Positions 45,562 to 60,280 of a stretch of DNA of 64,000 nucleotides are shown piece after piece (the first letter of the stretch is position 1; each line of letters begins with the position of its first letter). Below the pieces are notes generated by a model, which searched no databases, had not been told where the DNA came from, and saw only the letters and a program-made list of their open reading frames with translations. A program made the translations under genes and the position numbers. The DNA comes from Laburnicola sp. R22_1 (taxonomy: Eukaryota > Ascomycota > Dothideomycetes > Pleosporales > Didymosphaeriaceae). The stretch covers positions 1,116,001-1,180,000 of the forward strand of contig JACONQ010000019.1 of assembly GCA_014281115.1 (NCBI GenBank). Direction: 5' to 3'.

Positions 45562-47202
45562 GGCGAAAGATTCCGGGTCTCTGAAATATGTGTGGGATTG
45601 CGTATCGAGACCGCCGTGGTTGCTGCCGGTTAGTAGTGGTCTGTTGTCGCGTCGCTGCTCAATTGTCGAAAAGTGTAGTGCGTGGTGAGCAAGCGAGACT
45701 TGGCGCTGTCAACCTGCACGTGATTGGCGCGAGTCATGCCGCCCACCAAAGAACTGTTGGAACACGAAAATTTCTCCTTTTTCAGCAAATGATATTAGCG
45801 TGCAATGATTCTTCTATGCTCGTCACCTGGTAAGAACATCTCCAGGGCTCTTCGACGATCTCGGGAGTGCATCAATTATCATTTGCATCTATAACCGTAG
45901 CGCAGAATGTTTACGTCCACGGATCTCAACATCCTATGTTAATAGAATACTCGAACAGTAAAAACAATAGGTAGAGCTCGTACGAACATTTGCACAGCGT
46001 AGTCATCGGGCACCAATTCCCGAGTTGTCGTTGACAGTTAAGTGACAAGACTGTCTGCTGGATACATAGACGCATGGATTCATGCCTTACGCCATACCTA
46101 GTTATCTCGATTTTTCAAGCGCTTTTTGCAGGCGCTCATGCTGGCACTGTTGACTCCTACTTCCGTCCTACTTCGGGCTATCAATCCTCCAACTTTTATA
46201 CAAGTCTGTGGTTTGACACCTGCCCCCACGCTGACACCGCTGGGCGGTGGACCACAAAACCCCTCTCTCAAAGCTGCAGTAGGGCTTCCGTCGGCCTAGG
46301 AGCCAGCATAGTCGCGCAATTTCTCCGTGTCAACAAAGCCAGGTCCAGCGAAAGCTCGGATTCCGACTGTCGGAGACTCGCCGAGTAGTCACGATGTCAA
46401 AGCAGAAGCCAATGACACTTGCGACCTTCTGGTGTTAGATCAATACTGCATCCAGACGACCTTGGGGGATGAGGGAGCGGGACACAGAGTGTGAATATCT
46501 TATAATGTCACCTAGATGCAGCGGGGCCCATGTACATTGTTTTGTACAATATTGGCACAGGGATTCCGGGGATCGGAGGTATCCTTAAGTGAGCCGAGCT
46601 GGCGAGCTGCGACGCCACTGAGACGGGCACAAAGGCTGGGGCGCTCAGCATGGAGCTTGATTAGAAGACTCTCCAGCCTCAAATTCGGCGTGGGACACAA
46701 TCAACCGGCAACGGAGAAGGTGGTAAGCGCATGAGAAATGGTGGGGTCCTCCGTCGGCGTTAGGAACTCTCTGGCGGAACGCATAGATGGGCTCGGCTGG
46801 TTGGCGCCGGAGATGCTCTGCAAGAGCTGCATCAGCTTAGTGATGCTCGACAGCCTACGTGTGATTAATGCCTTTAAATGCCCTCTTGCCTACCTCTGCC
46901 TTTGTTTCTCGCTATTTTCCCAAACTCCCCTGCGAGCATTTGAAAGCACCTGCGAGACCCGACAGCTTCTAGCGCGCATACGGTAGATACGTCAACAACT
47001 ACCCGTCCCGCTAATCATAGGGCCGATCCACCCCACCACGCAGAAAGTTCCTCGAGCGCGACTCCCTCTACACCTTGCACCGTCATCCCTAGATTATTAG
47101 CCTCCCGCTCTTTGTGGCTCTGAATCTGAGCTACCGAATCTGCCAACCGCGGATCAAGACCTGTTGAGGCCGCGCCTTCTTCCGGACAGCCACGACAGGA
47201 CA
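45562..47202. promoter_or_regulatory. Divergent upstream region of eL33 and G6PDH
   Basis: About 1.6 kb. It includes the weak secreted-protein candidate at 46074-46388. Otherwise no gene is seen. Confidence 0.4.
46074..46388 (+). CDS. Possible small secreted protein
   Basis: A 104-residue frame starting with a hydrophobic stretch that resembles a signal peptide (PYLVISIFQALFAGAHA, likely cut after AHA) and a mature part of about 80 residues with three cysteines, rich in Ser. No family is recognised. It stands alone between eL33 and G6PDH without introns. It could be a small secreted protein, or a chance frame. Confidence 0.25.
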   Translation: MDSCLTPYLVISIFQALFAGAHAGTVDSYFRPTSGYQSSNFYTSLWFDTCPHADTAGRWTTKPLSQSCSRASVGLGASIVAQFLRVNKARSSESSDSDCRRLAE

Positions 47203-49286
<2,084 letters not shown>

Positions 49287-50073
49287 AGATCCATGCAATT
49301 CAGCAAATCTATTGGAATTACGCAAAGGAGGATTGGGCTTGGGTCTGTGTCGGATTATGGCCTGCGTGTCCACTTTGAGCATATGCACGGGGTAGTACAG
49401 GATCAATAGAGATGAATGCAATATATGTGCCCTTCTCGAGTATCTCCAAAGTCGTCGTTACTATGCAGGATCATTTTGACGTCCTCACGGGTTTAGTAGG
49501 ATACCTAGGTACGTACCTAGGGCGTGGTAAGGTTCCAGATTTCACCTTCGTACCTGGCATCGCGAACCATCGTGCATGAACTCCGAAATCTAATCAAGCC
49601 GCTCTAGCGTCCTTGAACCCTGATCTTCAATACCCAGTTCATTATTGGAAACGTGAACAAACAAATTCATTCCGAAAACAGCCGGTTCGACATTGTGGCT
49701 GGTAGCAGGCGCCACCCTTGGAGGGGAAGCTAACATGTGGATGGCATCATCGGGCGGCTCGGGTCATAATTTTTTTTGAGTCATCCCGAAAACCGGAGAA
49801 TCGCTCCATAGCGATTAGAGCTCTTTGTACTGATCTGACGCATACTGAGTGATCGCGTTGCAGGCCTCTTGTCTCAGCTTCTGTTCAGCGTCCAGCGCTA
49901 CCCCGCGCCAGCTTTTTGCCTTTGAGACTTGACGTTCAACCCTCAGTTTTTGGGCCCACGACAAAGCTTGAACTTGTATCTGGATCCGACTTCCTGAATA
50001 GGCTTATCGTAGCAGAAGGTCTGCGCCCACTGCAAGGCCCCGCCTCGATCAAGCGTTAACCCTGCAGTACAGC
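49287..50073. promoter_or_regulatory. Spacer and SER33 upstream region
   Basis: About 790 bp. It contains an 18-bp perfect palindrome at 49504-49521 and a T9 run near 49770. No gene is seen. Confidence 0.45.
49504..49521. repeat. 18-bp perfect palindrome
   Basis: CCTAGGTACGTACCTAGG is its own reverse complement, about 220 bp after the G6PDH stop. Fungal genomes often carry short CCTAGGTA-type repeats between genes; no role is known. Confidence 0.7.
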
Positions 50074-51590
50074 ATGAGTCCTCCCAGCCCACCCAGAGAG
50101 ATACCAGTGCCCGGAGGTATCAGCAACCTCGCGAGGCAGGTATCCAACAGTCTCAATCTGAGCACCAGTCCGAACCTGTCCTTCCACAGCCCGCCTACCA
50201 GCTTCCGACAACCGTGAGTTATGCCAGAAGATCTCAAGAGACATTACGCTCACCACACACATGAAGGCCGCATCCTGGTTTGAAGGGAAGTGCGCCCAGC
50301 TATTCAAGCAGAGCTGCCGCAACCGCGAAACAACTGAAGCCCTTTGACACTAAGGACGTGAAGGTGCTATTGTTGGAAAATGTCAACCAGGCCGGTGTGA
50401 ACATACTGAAGGAGCAGGGCTACCAGGTGGAAGCGCTCAAGAGCAGCTTGCCGGAAGATCAATTGATCGAAAAGATTCGCCATGTTCAGGTCATCGGTAT
50501 CCGCTCGAAGACGAGACTCACAGAAAGGGTCTTGAAGGAGGCGCGGAATCTTATCGTCATCGGCTGCTTCTGCATTGGAACGAACCAGGTCGACCTTACG
50601 TATGCCGCGTCGCAAGGCATCGCCGTCTTCAACTCCCCCTTTTCCAACTCACGTTCCGTCGCTGAGCTCGTCATCTCCGAAGTCATCGCTCTCGCTCGCC
50701 AACTTACCGATCGCTCGATGGAACTACACAACGGTACATGGAACAAAGTGAGCAAGGGCTGTTGGGAAATCCGAGGCAAAACGCTAGGCATAGTCGGATA
50801 CGGCCACATTGGTAGCCAACTGTCTGTCCTGGCGGAAGCCATGGGGATGGAAGTCATCTACTACGACGTGGTGCATATGATGGGACTGGGAACTGCAAAA
50901 CAAGTGCATTCGCTCGACGACCTATTGGATCAGTCGGACTTTGTGACACTGCACGTGCCTGAGACGGCGGATACAAAGAATTTGATTGGAAAGGGAGAGT
51001 TTGAGAAGATGAAGAATGGGTCATACCTCATCAATAATGCACGTGGAAAGGTCGTGGATATCCCAGCGTTGATCGAGGCCATGCGCAGCGGCAAGATCGC
51101 TGGAGCAGCGATCGATGTCTTCCCGAATGAGCCTGCAGGCAACGGCGATTACTTCAATAACGAGCTCAACCACTGGACACAGGATCTCCGGGGCTTGAAG
51201 AACCTCATCCTCAGCCCGCACATCGGAGGAAGCACAGAGGAAGCGCAGAGTGCCATTGGCGTGGAGGTCAGCAATGCGCTTGTCAAGTATGTCAATGAGG
51301 GCTCCACGCTTGGCGCAGTCAATATGCCAGAGGTGTTCCTGCGCAACTTGACGCTGGATGAGCCCAACTGTGTGCGCGTAGTGTACATTCACAAGAACGT
51401 GCCCGGTGTGCTGCGGCAAGTCAACGCTGTGCTGCACGACCACAACATCGACAAGCAGAGCTCGGATTCAAGGGGAGAGGTGGCATACCTGATGGCGGAT
51501 GTCAGCGACGTCAAGGAGGACGAGATCAAGAACATTTTCCACAGCCTCGAGGAACTGCCTTCGGGTGTGCGGACTAGGATGTTGTACTAG
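50074..51590 (+). CDS. SER33: D-3-phosphoglycerate dehydrogenase
   Basis: A 487-residue protein from two exons in frame: 50074-50213 and 50267-51590. The first 60 residues are Ser/Pro-rich, as in fungal SER3/SER33. The catalytic domain begins near VKVLLLENVNQ, and the family block IGCFCIGTNQVDL is present. The NAD-binding motif is VGYGHIGSQL (about 224), followed by the catalytic Arg in NNARGKVVD and His in SPHIGGST. An ACT domain closes the protein and should bind serine for feedback control. The enzyme commits 3-phosphoglycerate to serine synthesis. Confidence 0.96.
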
Positions 51591-52408
51591 GCATGGAGCA
51601 CGCGGGAGCACGTGGGATGGCAAGACGGTCGCATGTCGTGCATGTCTAACATTGGGAGGGAAATGGCATCTTCAACTGGGAGCGAGTGTGCGTCGCCAAA
51701 GCATTCAACATGGCGTTCACACGTGTTGGTCTGCGGGGCAGGCGTATAGAGTTTTGTTCATATGCACATATCTGGCGATGCCTGAGGTAGCGGTTTCAGA
51801 CGACGAGCATAAATAGGAGGTCATTTCACGAGATGAGCCACGCTTTGAAGCACGCAATGTCTGCAAGGCCCCCTGCGCGGGCAGGCTTGACGATTCAACA
51901 ACGGCATGCTCGTTCTATCAGGAAGAGAAACATGGCAGACGTTTTGGTATACGTAGAGGTTCCTGGGTGATGATAAATGCAGTGAATGAATACGTCGATG
52001 CTGGACGGTGTGTCGGGAGAGGCGACAGCCTGTGGGAGTTGGGCCGCTTGGCGCGCAGTGGTTGGACGCGGCGGCGCGACCCCTGCTGCAAGCGGGCTGT
52101 TGGCGGTGAGGCTAGCGGCGGAAACTTGGTGCGTGAAAGTAAACCGTCCGCGTTGCCGCAAAAGCACACGCTGTTCAGCTACCACACCGCACCCCCTCCT
52201 GAGCATCTGAAGGCATGCAGCCCGCCCTGTGACGCAGCGACACTGCACGCAGACAGCAGGCCCTCCGCCGCGCCCCCCTTGCCGGCCGAAGCTCCTTTTT
52301 GACCGCCAGCCACGGAAAGGGAGCGAGCCCTGGACCCTGGGCCTGAAGCCCGCCCACACCGCGGCCACGTAGCCCCGTAGACGACGACGAGGAACGCGAA
52401 GACGCACC
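51591..52408. promoter_or_regulatory. Spacer and myosin upstream region
   Basis: About 820 bp, GC-rich close to the myosin start. Open frames on both strands here are not supported by any domain. Confidence 0.45.
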
Positions 52409-55400
52409 ATGGCACACATCTTCGATGTCGGCACCCGCGCCTGGCAGCCGGACCCGGCCGAGGGCTGGGTGGCCTCTGAGGTGACGGGCAAGCAGGTGGC
52501 CGGCGACAAGGTCACGCTGGTCTTCCGCCTGGAGAACGGCGAGGTACGCGATGCACTCCCCACGAGGTGCCAATGAGCCGGGCATGGAGAGCTGACGATA
52601 CTCGCTGCAGACCAAGACGGTCGAGACGACGCTCGCCGCCATACAAGACGGCAACGACGTGAACCTGCCGCCGTTGATGAACCCGGCCATGCTTGAGGCC
52701 AGCGACGATCTGACGAATCTATCTCATCTGAACGAGCCGGCCGGTATGTCCAGAGCGCCAGCAGCCCGGGGAGCGTATACTGACGGTGCACAGTGCTCCA
52801 GGCCATCAAACTGCGATATGCGCAAAAGGAGATCTACACATACTCGGGTATCGTGCTGATAGCGGCGAATCCGTTCGCAAGGGTCGACTCTCTATATGTC
52901 CCCGGCATGGTCCAGGTCTATGCCGGGAAGCAGAGGTCCTACGGCGCGCCCCATCTGTTCGCCATCGCCGAAGAAGCTTTTGCGTAAGCCTCCGCCTCGT
53001 GCACTCATTGGTGTCGAAGGACCCCCAGAGACCGTGGACAAGGCTAACGCCCAGCAGGGACATGTTGCGAGACGGAAAGAACCAGACCATTGTCGTGTCC
53101 GGTGAATCCGGAGCAGGTAAAACTGTCAGCGCCAAATACATCATGCGATATTTTGCGACGCGAGAGTCGCCCGACAACCCCGGTAAGCGGAGAGGCAAAG
53201 CGGACTCCATGAGCGAGACGGAAGAGCAGATTTTGGCGACCAATCCTATCATGGAAGCCTTTGGCAACGCGAAAACGACCCGAAACGACAACTCCTCCCG
53301 CTTTGGTAAATACATCGAGATCATGTTCAACAAGCACACGGATATCACTGGTGCGAAGATCAGGACATACTTGCTGGAGAGGTCCAGGCTAGTGTTTCAA
53401 CCGCTAAAGGAAAGGAACTATCACATCTTCTACCAGCTGATAAAGGGCGCGTCGGATCAGGAGCGGCAAGAGTTTTCGCTCAAGTCTGTCGAGGAGTTTA
53501 GTTATCTGAACCAGGGAAGCTCTCCGACCATAGACGGCGTCGACGACAAGGCGGAATTCGACGCTACGAGAAAGTCGTTAAAGACGATCGGTATCCCAGA
53601 CGAAACCCAGTCACACATCTTCCGCCTCCTTGCTGCGCTCTTGCACATCGGAGACATTAGTATCACCGCTACACGCACTGATTCCGCGCTCGATCCCGCT
53701 GAGCCTTCTCTTCTGAAAGCTTGCGAGCTACTCGGTATAAATGCGGCGAATTTCGCCAAATGGACGGTCAAGAAGCAGTTGATTACAAGAGGAGAGAAGA
53801 TCGTATCGAATTTGACCAAACAGGCCGCCTTGGTCGTTCGGGACTCTGTTGCCAAGTTCATCTATTCGAGCTTATTCGACTGGCTTGTGGAGCGTATTAA
53901 CGAGAGTTTGGCCACCGAGGAAGTTATCGCGAACGCTCGTTCATTCATCGGTGTTCTTGATATCTACGGGTTTGAGCACTTTGCGAAGAACTCGTTTGAA
54001 CAATTCTGCATCAACTACGCCAACGAGAAACTGCAGCAAGAGTTTAATCAGCACGTGTTCAAACTCGAGCAGGAAGAATATCTTCGGGAAGAAATTGACT
54101 GGACATTTATTGACTTTGCGGACAACCAAAAATGTATCGACCTCATCGAAGGCAAGCTCGGTGTGTTGGCGTTGTTGGACGAAGAATCCCGCCTTCCTAT
54201 GGGCTCGGACGATCAGTTCGTTACTAAACTACATCACAACTTCTATGGTGAAAACAAGCACGATTTCTACCAGAAGCCTCGGTTTGGCAAATCCGCATTT
54301 ACTGTTAAGCATTATGCTGTTCCGGTCACGTACGAATCTGAAGGTTTCATAGAAAAGAACCGGGATACCGTGCCCGACGAGCACATGGAAGTGCTCAGGG
54401 CCTCGAGCAACAAGTTCTTGATCCAGGTCCTAGATGTGGCTGCACAGATCCGCGACAAGGAAAACGCAGCCACCGCGTCAGCAAAACCTACCGCCCCAGG
54501 AAGGAGGATAGCTGTTAATCGGAAACCAACTCTCGGCGGTATCTTCAAATCTTCTCTCATCGAGCTGATGAACACGATCAACTCCACAGATGTTCATTAC
54601 ATTCGTTGTATCAAGCCAAACGAAGCCAAGGAGGCATGGAAATTCGAAGGACCGATGGTGCTAAACCAGCTTCGTGCTTGTGGTGTTCTCGAGACAGTTC
54701 GCATCAGTTGTGCCGGTTATCCTACGAGGTGGACGTATGAAGAGTTTGCGATGCGGTACTATATGTTAACGTCATCTTCGGCCTGGACACCAGAAATTCG
54801 CGAAATGGCTAAGGCCATTCTCAAGAAGGCCCTGGGTGATGGTACCAATGGCACTGATAAGTACCAGATGGGTCTAACCAAGATCTTCTTCCGTGCGGGT
54901 ATGCTTGCGTTCCTCGAGAACTTGCGGTCGGCGAGACTCAACGATGCGGCTATCATGATCCAGAAGAATCTCCGAGCAAAGTACTATCGTCGTGTGTATT
55001 TGGAGATGCGTGGAGCTATTATCTCTGTTCAGTCTTTGGCAAGAGGATACATGACTCGAGAGCGTGCAGAGGAGGCCCGGCAGGTCAAAGCCGCAACGAC
55101 CATACAGCGGGTGTGGCGTGGCTCCAAAGACAGGAAACGATTCCACCTTGTTAGAAACTCGGTCATATTGTTCCAAGCCGCCGCATCAGGATACCTCTGT
55201 CGCAAGAACATTCTTGACAAGCGACTCGGGGACGCCGCACGTATCATCCAGCGCAGCTGGCGCTCGCAGCGGCAACTTCGCTCTTGGAGACAATACAGGA
55301 AAAAGATTGTCCTTATTCAGAGTCTGTGGAGAGGAAAGAAGGCTCGCAAGGAATACAAAGGACTCCGCGCCGAAGCTCGCGATCTCAAGAACATCTCTTA

Positions 55401-57381
55401 CAAGCTGGAGAACAAGGTCGTCGAACTTACACAGACTTTGGGTACGATGAAGCAACAGAACAAGGCTCTGCAATCGCAAGTTGAGAACTACGAAGGCCAG
55501 ATCAAGTCGTACAAGGAACGAAGTCGTGCTCTGGAGAACCGACAAAAGGAGCTTCAGGCGGAAGCCAACCAGGCTGGTATCACGGCTGCCAAATTGAGCG
55601 CGATAGAGGAGGAGTTTAAGAAACTTCAAGCCAACTATGACGAGAGCACCTCCAAGATGCGTCACCTGCAAGAAGAGGAGAAGCAGCTCCGCGCATCACT
55701 CAAACAGACCACAGACGACTTCGAAGCTGCGAAGAGGAGAAGCAACGTTACAGAGTCGGAGAAGCTTTCTCTACGACAACAGCTTGCTGACTTGCAGGAA
55801 CAAGTCGAGGTCATGAAACGGACTGGACCGAGCCACGGCGTGCTAGAGAACGGGCATACGCCGATGGCAGCCAGCCTCATCAACCTCGTTTCTTCGAAGA
55901 AGCCCAAGAGGCGAAGCGCTGGACCCGATACGCGCGATCTGGACCGCTTCAGCCAGACCTACAGCCCACGCCCGGTTTCCATGGCTGTCGGATCCACTGT
56001 GCACCGTCAAAATCTTTCCGGCTCGACATTCAACCCCAACTTGGACAACGTCGAGCTCGAGCTTGAAAACATACTTGCCGACGAGGACAACCTGAATGAT
56101 GAAGTCACTCTCGGCCTGATCAAGAACCTCAAGATTCCTTCGCCGACCACAACGCCTCCTCCTACAGACAAGGAGGTCCTCTTCCCCGCATACCTGATCA
56201 ACCTCGTCACCTCCGAGATGTGGAATAACGGTTTTGTCAAAGAGTCCGAGCGTTTCCTTGCCAATGTCATGCAGTCAATCCAGCATGAAGTTATGCAGCA
56301 CGACGGCGACGAGGCTATCAACCCCGGCGCCTTCTGGTTGTCAAATGTTCATGAGATGCTCTCTTTTGTCTTCCTTGCTGAGGACTGGTATGAACAGCAG
56401 AAGACCGACAATTACGAGTATGACAGATTGTTGGAGATTGTCAAACACGATTTGGAAAATCTCGAGTTCAACATCTACCACACCTGGATGAAGGTACTCA
56501 AGAAGAAGCTTCACAAGATGATCATCCCAGCCATCATCGAATCACAGTCTCTGCCTGGTTTCGTGACTAACGAGAGCAACCGCTTCCTTGGTAAACTACT
56601 CCAGAGCAATAACTCGCCAGCATACAGCATGGACAACTTGCTTAGTCTGCTGAACAATGTGTACAAGGCGATGAAGGCCTACTATCTGGAAGACACAATC
56701 ATCACTCAGACTGTCAAAGAGCTATTGAGACTCGTTGGTGTCACTGCTTTCAACGACCTGCTCATGAGGAGAAACTTCCTCTCATGGAAGCGTGGCCTCC
56801 AGATCAACTACAACATCACTCGTATCGAGGAATGGTGCAAGTCCCACGACATGCCCGAAGGCACTCTTCAACTCGAGCATTTGATGCAGGCCACCAAACT
56901 GCTTCAGTTGAAGAAGGCTACCTTGAACGACATCGAGATCATTCAGGACATCTGCTGGATGCTGTCGCCTAACCAGATTCAGAAGTTGCTCAACCAGTAC
57001 CTTGTCGCGGATTACGAACAGCCGATCAACGGCGAGATTATGAAGGCTGTGGCGTCGAGAGTGACGGAGAAGAGCGATGTTCTGCTGTTGACGGCAGTAG
57101 ACATGGAAGACTCTGGGCCATATGAGATTGCCGAACCCAGGGTCATTACAGCATTGGAAACATACACGCCCTCTTGTAAGTCGCGATCCTAACTCAAGCT
57201 GCTACCAGTGAGGGTGTGAGCTAACTGTGACTCTCCAGGGCTACAAACCCCTCGCCTGAAGCGCCTCGCAGAGATAGTGTCTTCGCAAGCCATCGCGCAG
57301 CAGGAGAAGATGGAGTTTGAAAATGGCAATGGCGACATCATCAACGGACAGCCCATGATCGAGGAGGAAGCGGCTGCGTAA
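52409..57381 (+). CDS. MYO2: Class V myosin heavy chain (MYO2-like)
   Basis: A 1,573-residue protein, almost the length of yeast Myo2 (1,574), from five exons in frame: 52409-52543, 52611-52743, 52794-52983, 53055-57175 and 57239-57381. The motor has P-loop GESGAGKT (about 169), DIYGFEHFAKNSFEQFCINYANEKLQ-type relay sequence near 53955-54030 and HYIRCIKPN. Six IQ motifs (about 781-921) bind calmodulin-type light chains. A coiled coil (about 925-1078) dimerises it, and the C-terminal DIL/globular tail (about 1340-1490) binds cargo. It moves secretory vesicles and organelles along actin cables to hyphal tips. The fourth exon acceptor is CAGCAG, so Arg 153-154 may be included or skipped in frame. 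Confidence 0.97.
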
Positions 57382-58364
57382 ACTGCTCGCGATTTCTTTT
57401 CCGGCGCTGGTAAAACTCTAGACATGTGATGACGATTACGTGTAGTTGTAGGCTTCTCTGCTTTTACTTTTTTGAGCGCTTACCGATTGTCTTGCCTCTG
57501 GGCACCACGTGGCGGAACGGCGGGGCGTCGATGCTTTATGATGTTGGTTATGTAATGTTGGATTTCTTGACCAGCCGTTTTGTGGGCGATTCGATATGAG
57601 ACACCGATACCTGGGGTCTGATCTCTGAGAGACATGGGGATGAAGGAGCGGAGACGAGAGGTGACGCTGAGAGAGTTTCGCTTCGGAATTACTGGCACCT
57701 TTGGTGACAGCCTTTTGTGCATCGTTGTTGGGGGGTGGGAATGGGGCTTCTAGGAAAATGAATGTGAGGGTTGTATTTCGATGAGTGGTGTTTCGTCTTT
57801 CCAGATGAAGTGACGGCCTGGTGACATACTTACTATTGGCTGCAACGTGAAGCTCGTAGGTTCAATTTTTCCACGTCAGAAGGAACCGTATGCCATGACT
57901 GCACACAGTATTGAACATTCAACATGAGGCTGAGAAGGTGCGTTTGGCGGTGTCTGAGCTTGGCGAAGCCGACTAGTGGGCGCAACAGGCAATTACCTTG
58001 TTCAGCCATTTCCGACGACGCCGCACCCCCTTCACAGCCACCTTCAAACGGTCTCGCTATTCGGTCACTCTTCATGCCGCGGCTCTTGTCGTTGCTTTTC
58101 GATCTCTCTTACCGCAGACCGTGATTTAGCATGCGTCGTCAGCGGTAGAGGCGCGGACCACTTTCGCGCCAGGCCCGAGGCATCGCGTATGCTGAGCCAC
58201 GACACATGCCCAAGGGAAACACATCCCTGATCCGTTAATAAGTTGGGTGTTTCCATTCAACTCTTCTCCTAAATTGTACACTGTGACGTGTGTCGTCTCT
58301 GACAGTCCCCGTTGCCGATTGCTGCGACGATCTACGCCAATCCACCAATTTCGTTTTCGTGGAC
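57382..58364. other. Spacer between myosin and the C78 peptidase gene
   Basis: About 980 bp with no supported gene. The 80 bp before 58365 hold the likely 5' leader of the next gene. Confidence 0.5.
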
Positions 58365-60099
58365 ATGGCAGGCCACGCAGAACTACTGGAGTGTCCGCTC
58401 TGTGACTTCGCCATTCATCTGGTCGATAGCTATGTCTTGCAGCTTCATTTCGAGCAGGTCCATACTACGGATTCACCTTTCAGAGTGGAGAACGACCCCG
58501 AATTGCTCCCACCGCCCTTACCTAAACGGCCTACCTCTTCACTTTCCACAACCAACATGTCCAGCACGACTTCCTCCGACGAAGAGGAAACCAGTGTTAC
58601 GTGTCCCGAGCTCGACTGCGGCGAACTTGTCCTCATCAGCGAGTTTAACGACCATCTCGATTACCACGCCGCAGAAAAAGTATCATTTGACGACACTATT
58701 GGAAAGTATCATTCCCAGAACAGAGCTAATATGCATGGTCCGAAGCCCAGCGCTCCTCATGCGGGATCTTCCAAACCTTCATTCCGAGATCATGACTCCA
58801 ACGCGGGATTGCCTGAGGCTCGGAGACGACACGATGACTCAGGGCGCAAGTCAAAGAGGAAGCCTCAGCGCGGCAGAAGCGATACTAGTAGTAGTGGGAA
58901 GAGTATGCTGTCTCGCACTATCCAGACATTCAACCCGTTTGCGAGGACAGACAAGAAGGTCAAGCCTCCGCCTGGCGACTGTCGCCTTGGGGTAAGTACC
59001 TTGCCATTCTTCATTTGTTGCACCAACAGCCCCGCTGGGGTACACCATGCAGTCTCGAAACTCTTGGATTATTACTGTACTAACCAGGATACAGCCTGCT
59101 GAGCTTGGTCCACATGCGTGGGAGGAACATATGCCCAAATGGCTCCACGACCAACTTGCCGCCGGTGAGAAGATCACCCTTGTCAATCGCATCGGCCGCG
59201 ACGGCCGCCTCATAAAGCAGGAGCATGTACAAAACGAAACACCTGGCGTTATCCCCATACTGGCTCAGTTATCTGCTCTAGACCGCTCCGTCAAGGAGGC
59301 TTATTACTGTCACCCATCTACACTTTACATCGGCAAAACACCAAAAGAAGGGGGCTTCTGTGGCTACCGAAATATACAGATGCTCATTTCATACATCCAA
59401 GGCTCGCGGGCTCAAGGTCACGAAGAGTTCCCGGGCCGAACGCCGGGTGTCTTGAAGATACAGGATCTTATCGAAGACGCATGGGATAAAGGAATCAATA
59501 CCATTGGGCGACAGCAGACTGGTGGTATTCGCGACACGAGGAAGTATATCGGTACACCAGAGGTCAGGATTTCGTTTTCAACTTCAACGTTTGTACTAAC
59601 ACGGTGCAGGCCCAAGCCCTTTTCCTTAGCTCCCAGATAGACTGCGGTGTCCAAATGTTTAGTGACGGGATCGATGGCTCGATAGAGGCCCACGAAGCTC
59701 TTCTTTCCGGCATCGAACGCTACTTCGCACAGGCTGCCGTCAGTGATGGATCGAACGTTTACAAAACCCTCCTGCCACCTATCTATCTTCAACAACCCGG
59801 TCACTCTGTAACCATCATCGGGTTCGAGCGCCGCCGTGATGGCACCTGCAATTTGATGGTTTTCGACCCCATGTATAATCCCAGTCCAGCGATGCACAAA
59901 TTGATAGGACGGAAGGATATCAAAACACACAGACCAGAAGTGCTGTATGCATATCGCCGGGGCGCGAGACAACTGAAAAAGCAAGCTGCTTTCGAGATTC
60001 TTATGTGAGTTAACTTGTCGTCAAAGCAGAAGAATAGTGCTAATGTCGACGGGCAGGCTTACGGCGCATCCGCCCCTGTTTCCCGCTTGGGATGTATGA
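58365..60099 (+). CDS. Peptidase C78 family protein (ZUP1/UFSP-like)
   Basis: A 510-residue protein from four exons in frame: 58365-58991, 59095-59562, 59610-60004 and 60057-60099. Two zinc-finger-like motifs open it (CPLCDF...HFEQVH, and CPELDCGEL...HLDYH), then a basic disordered linker. The C78 papain-fold domain has catalytic Cys in GGFCGYRNIQML (about 298), His in GHSVTIIGFE (about 429) and Asp in MVFDPMYNPS (about 450). Zinc fingers plus C78 match ZUP1, a deubiquitinase for long Lys63 chains linked to genome stability, more than the UFM1 proteases. The substrate here is inferred. Confidence 0.9.
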
Positions 60100-60280
60100 A
60101 ACATCCTCGTCCACATCTGATCACATAGCATTTGCATAAGCATAGATACCCATGTTCCCACGTTATCTAGACGCATATCTTGATGGAAATACATCCCGTT
60201 ACACTGCTCACCGTCCTTCCCATCAACTGTCCTGCTTCAGACCATTGTTGTGCAACCCATGCTAAGCTTTTTTGGAATAG

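Noticed and set aside
51895..52809. 304-codon - strand frame
   Set aside because: It overlaps the first two myosin exons and GC-rich upstream DNA and shows no domain.
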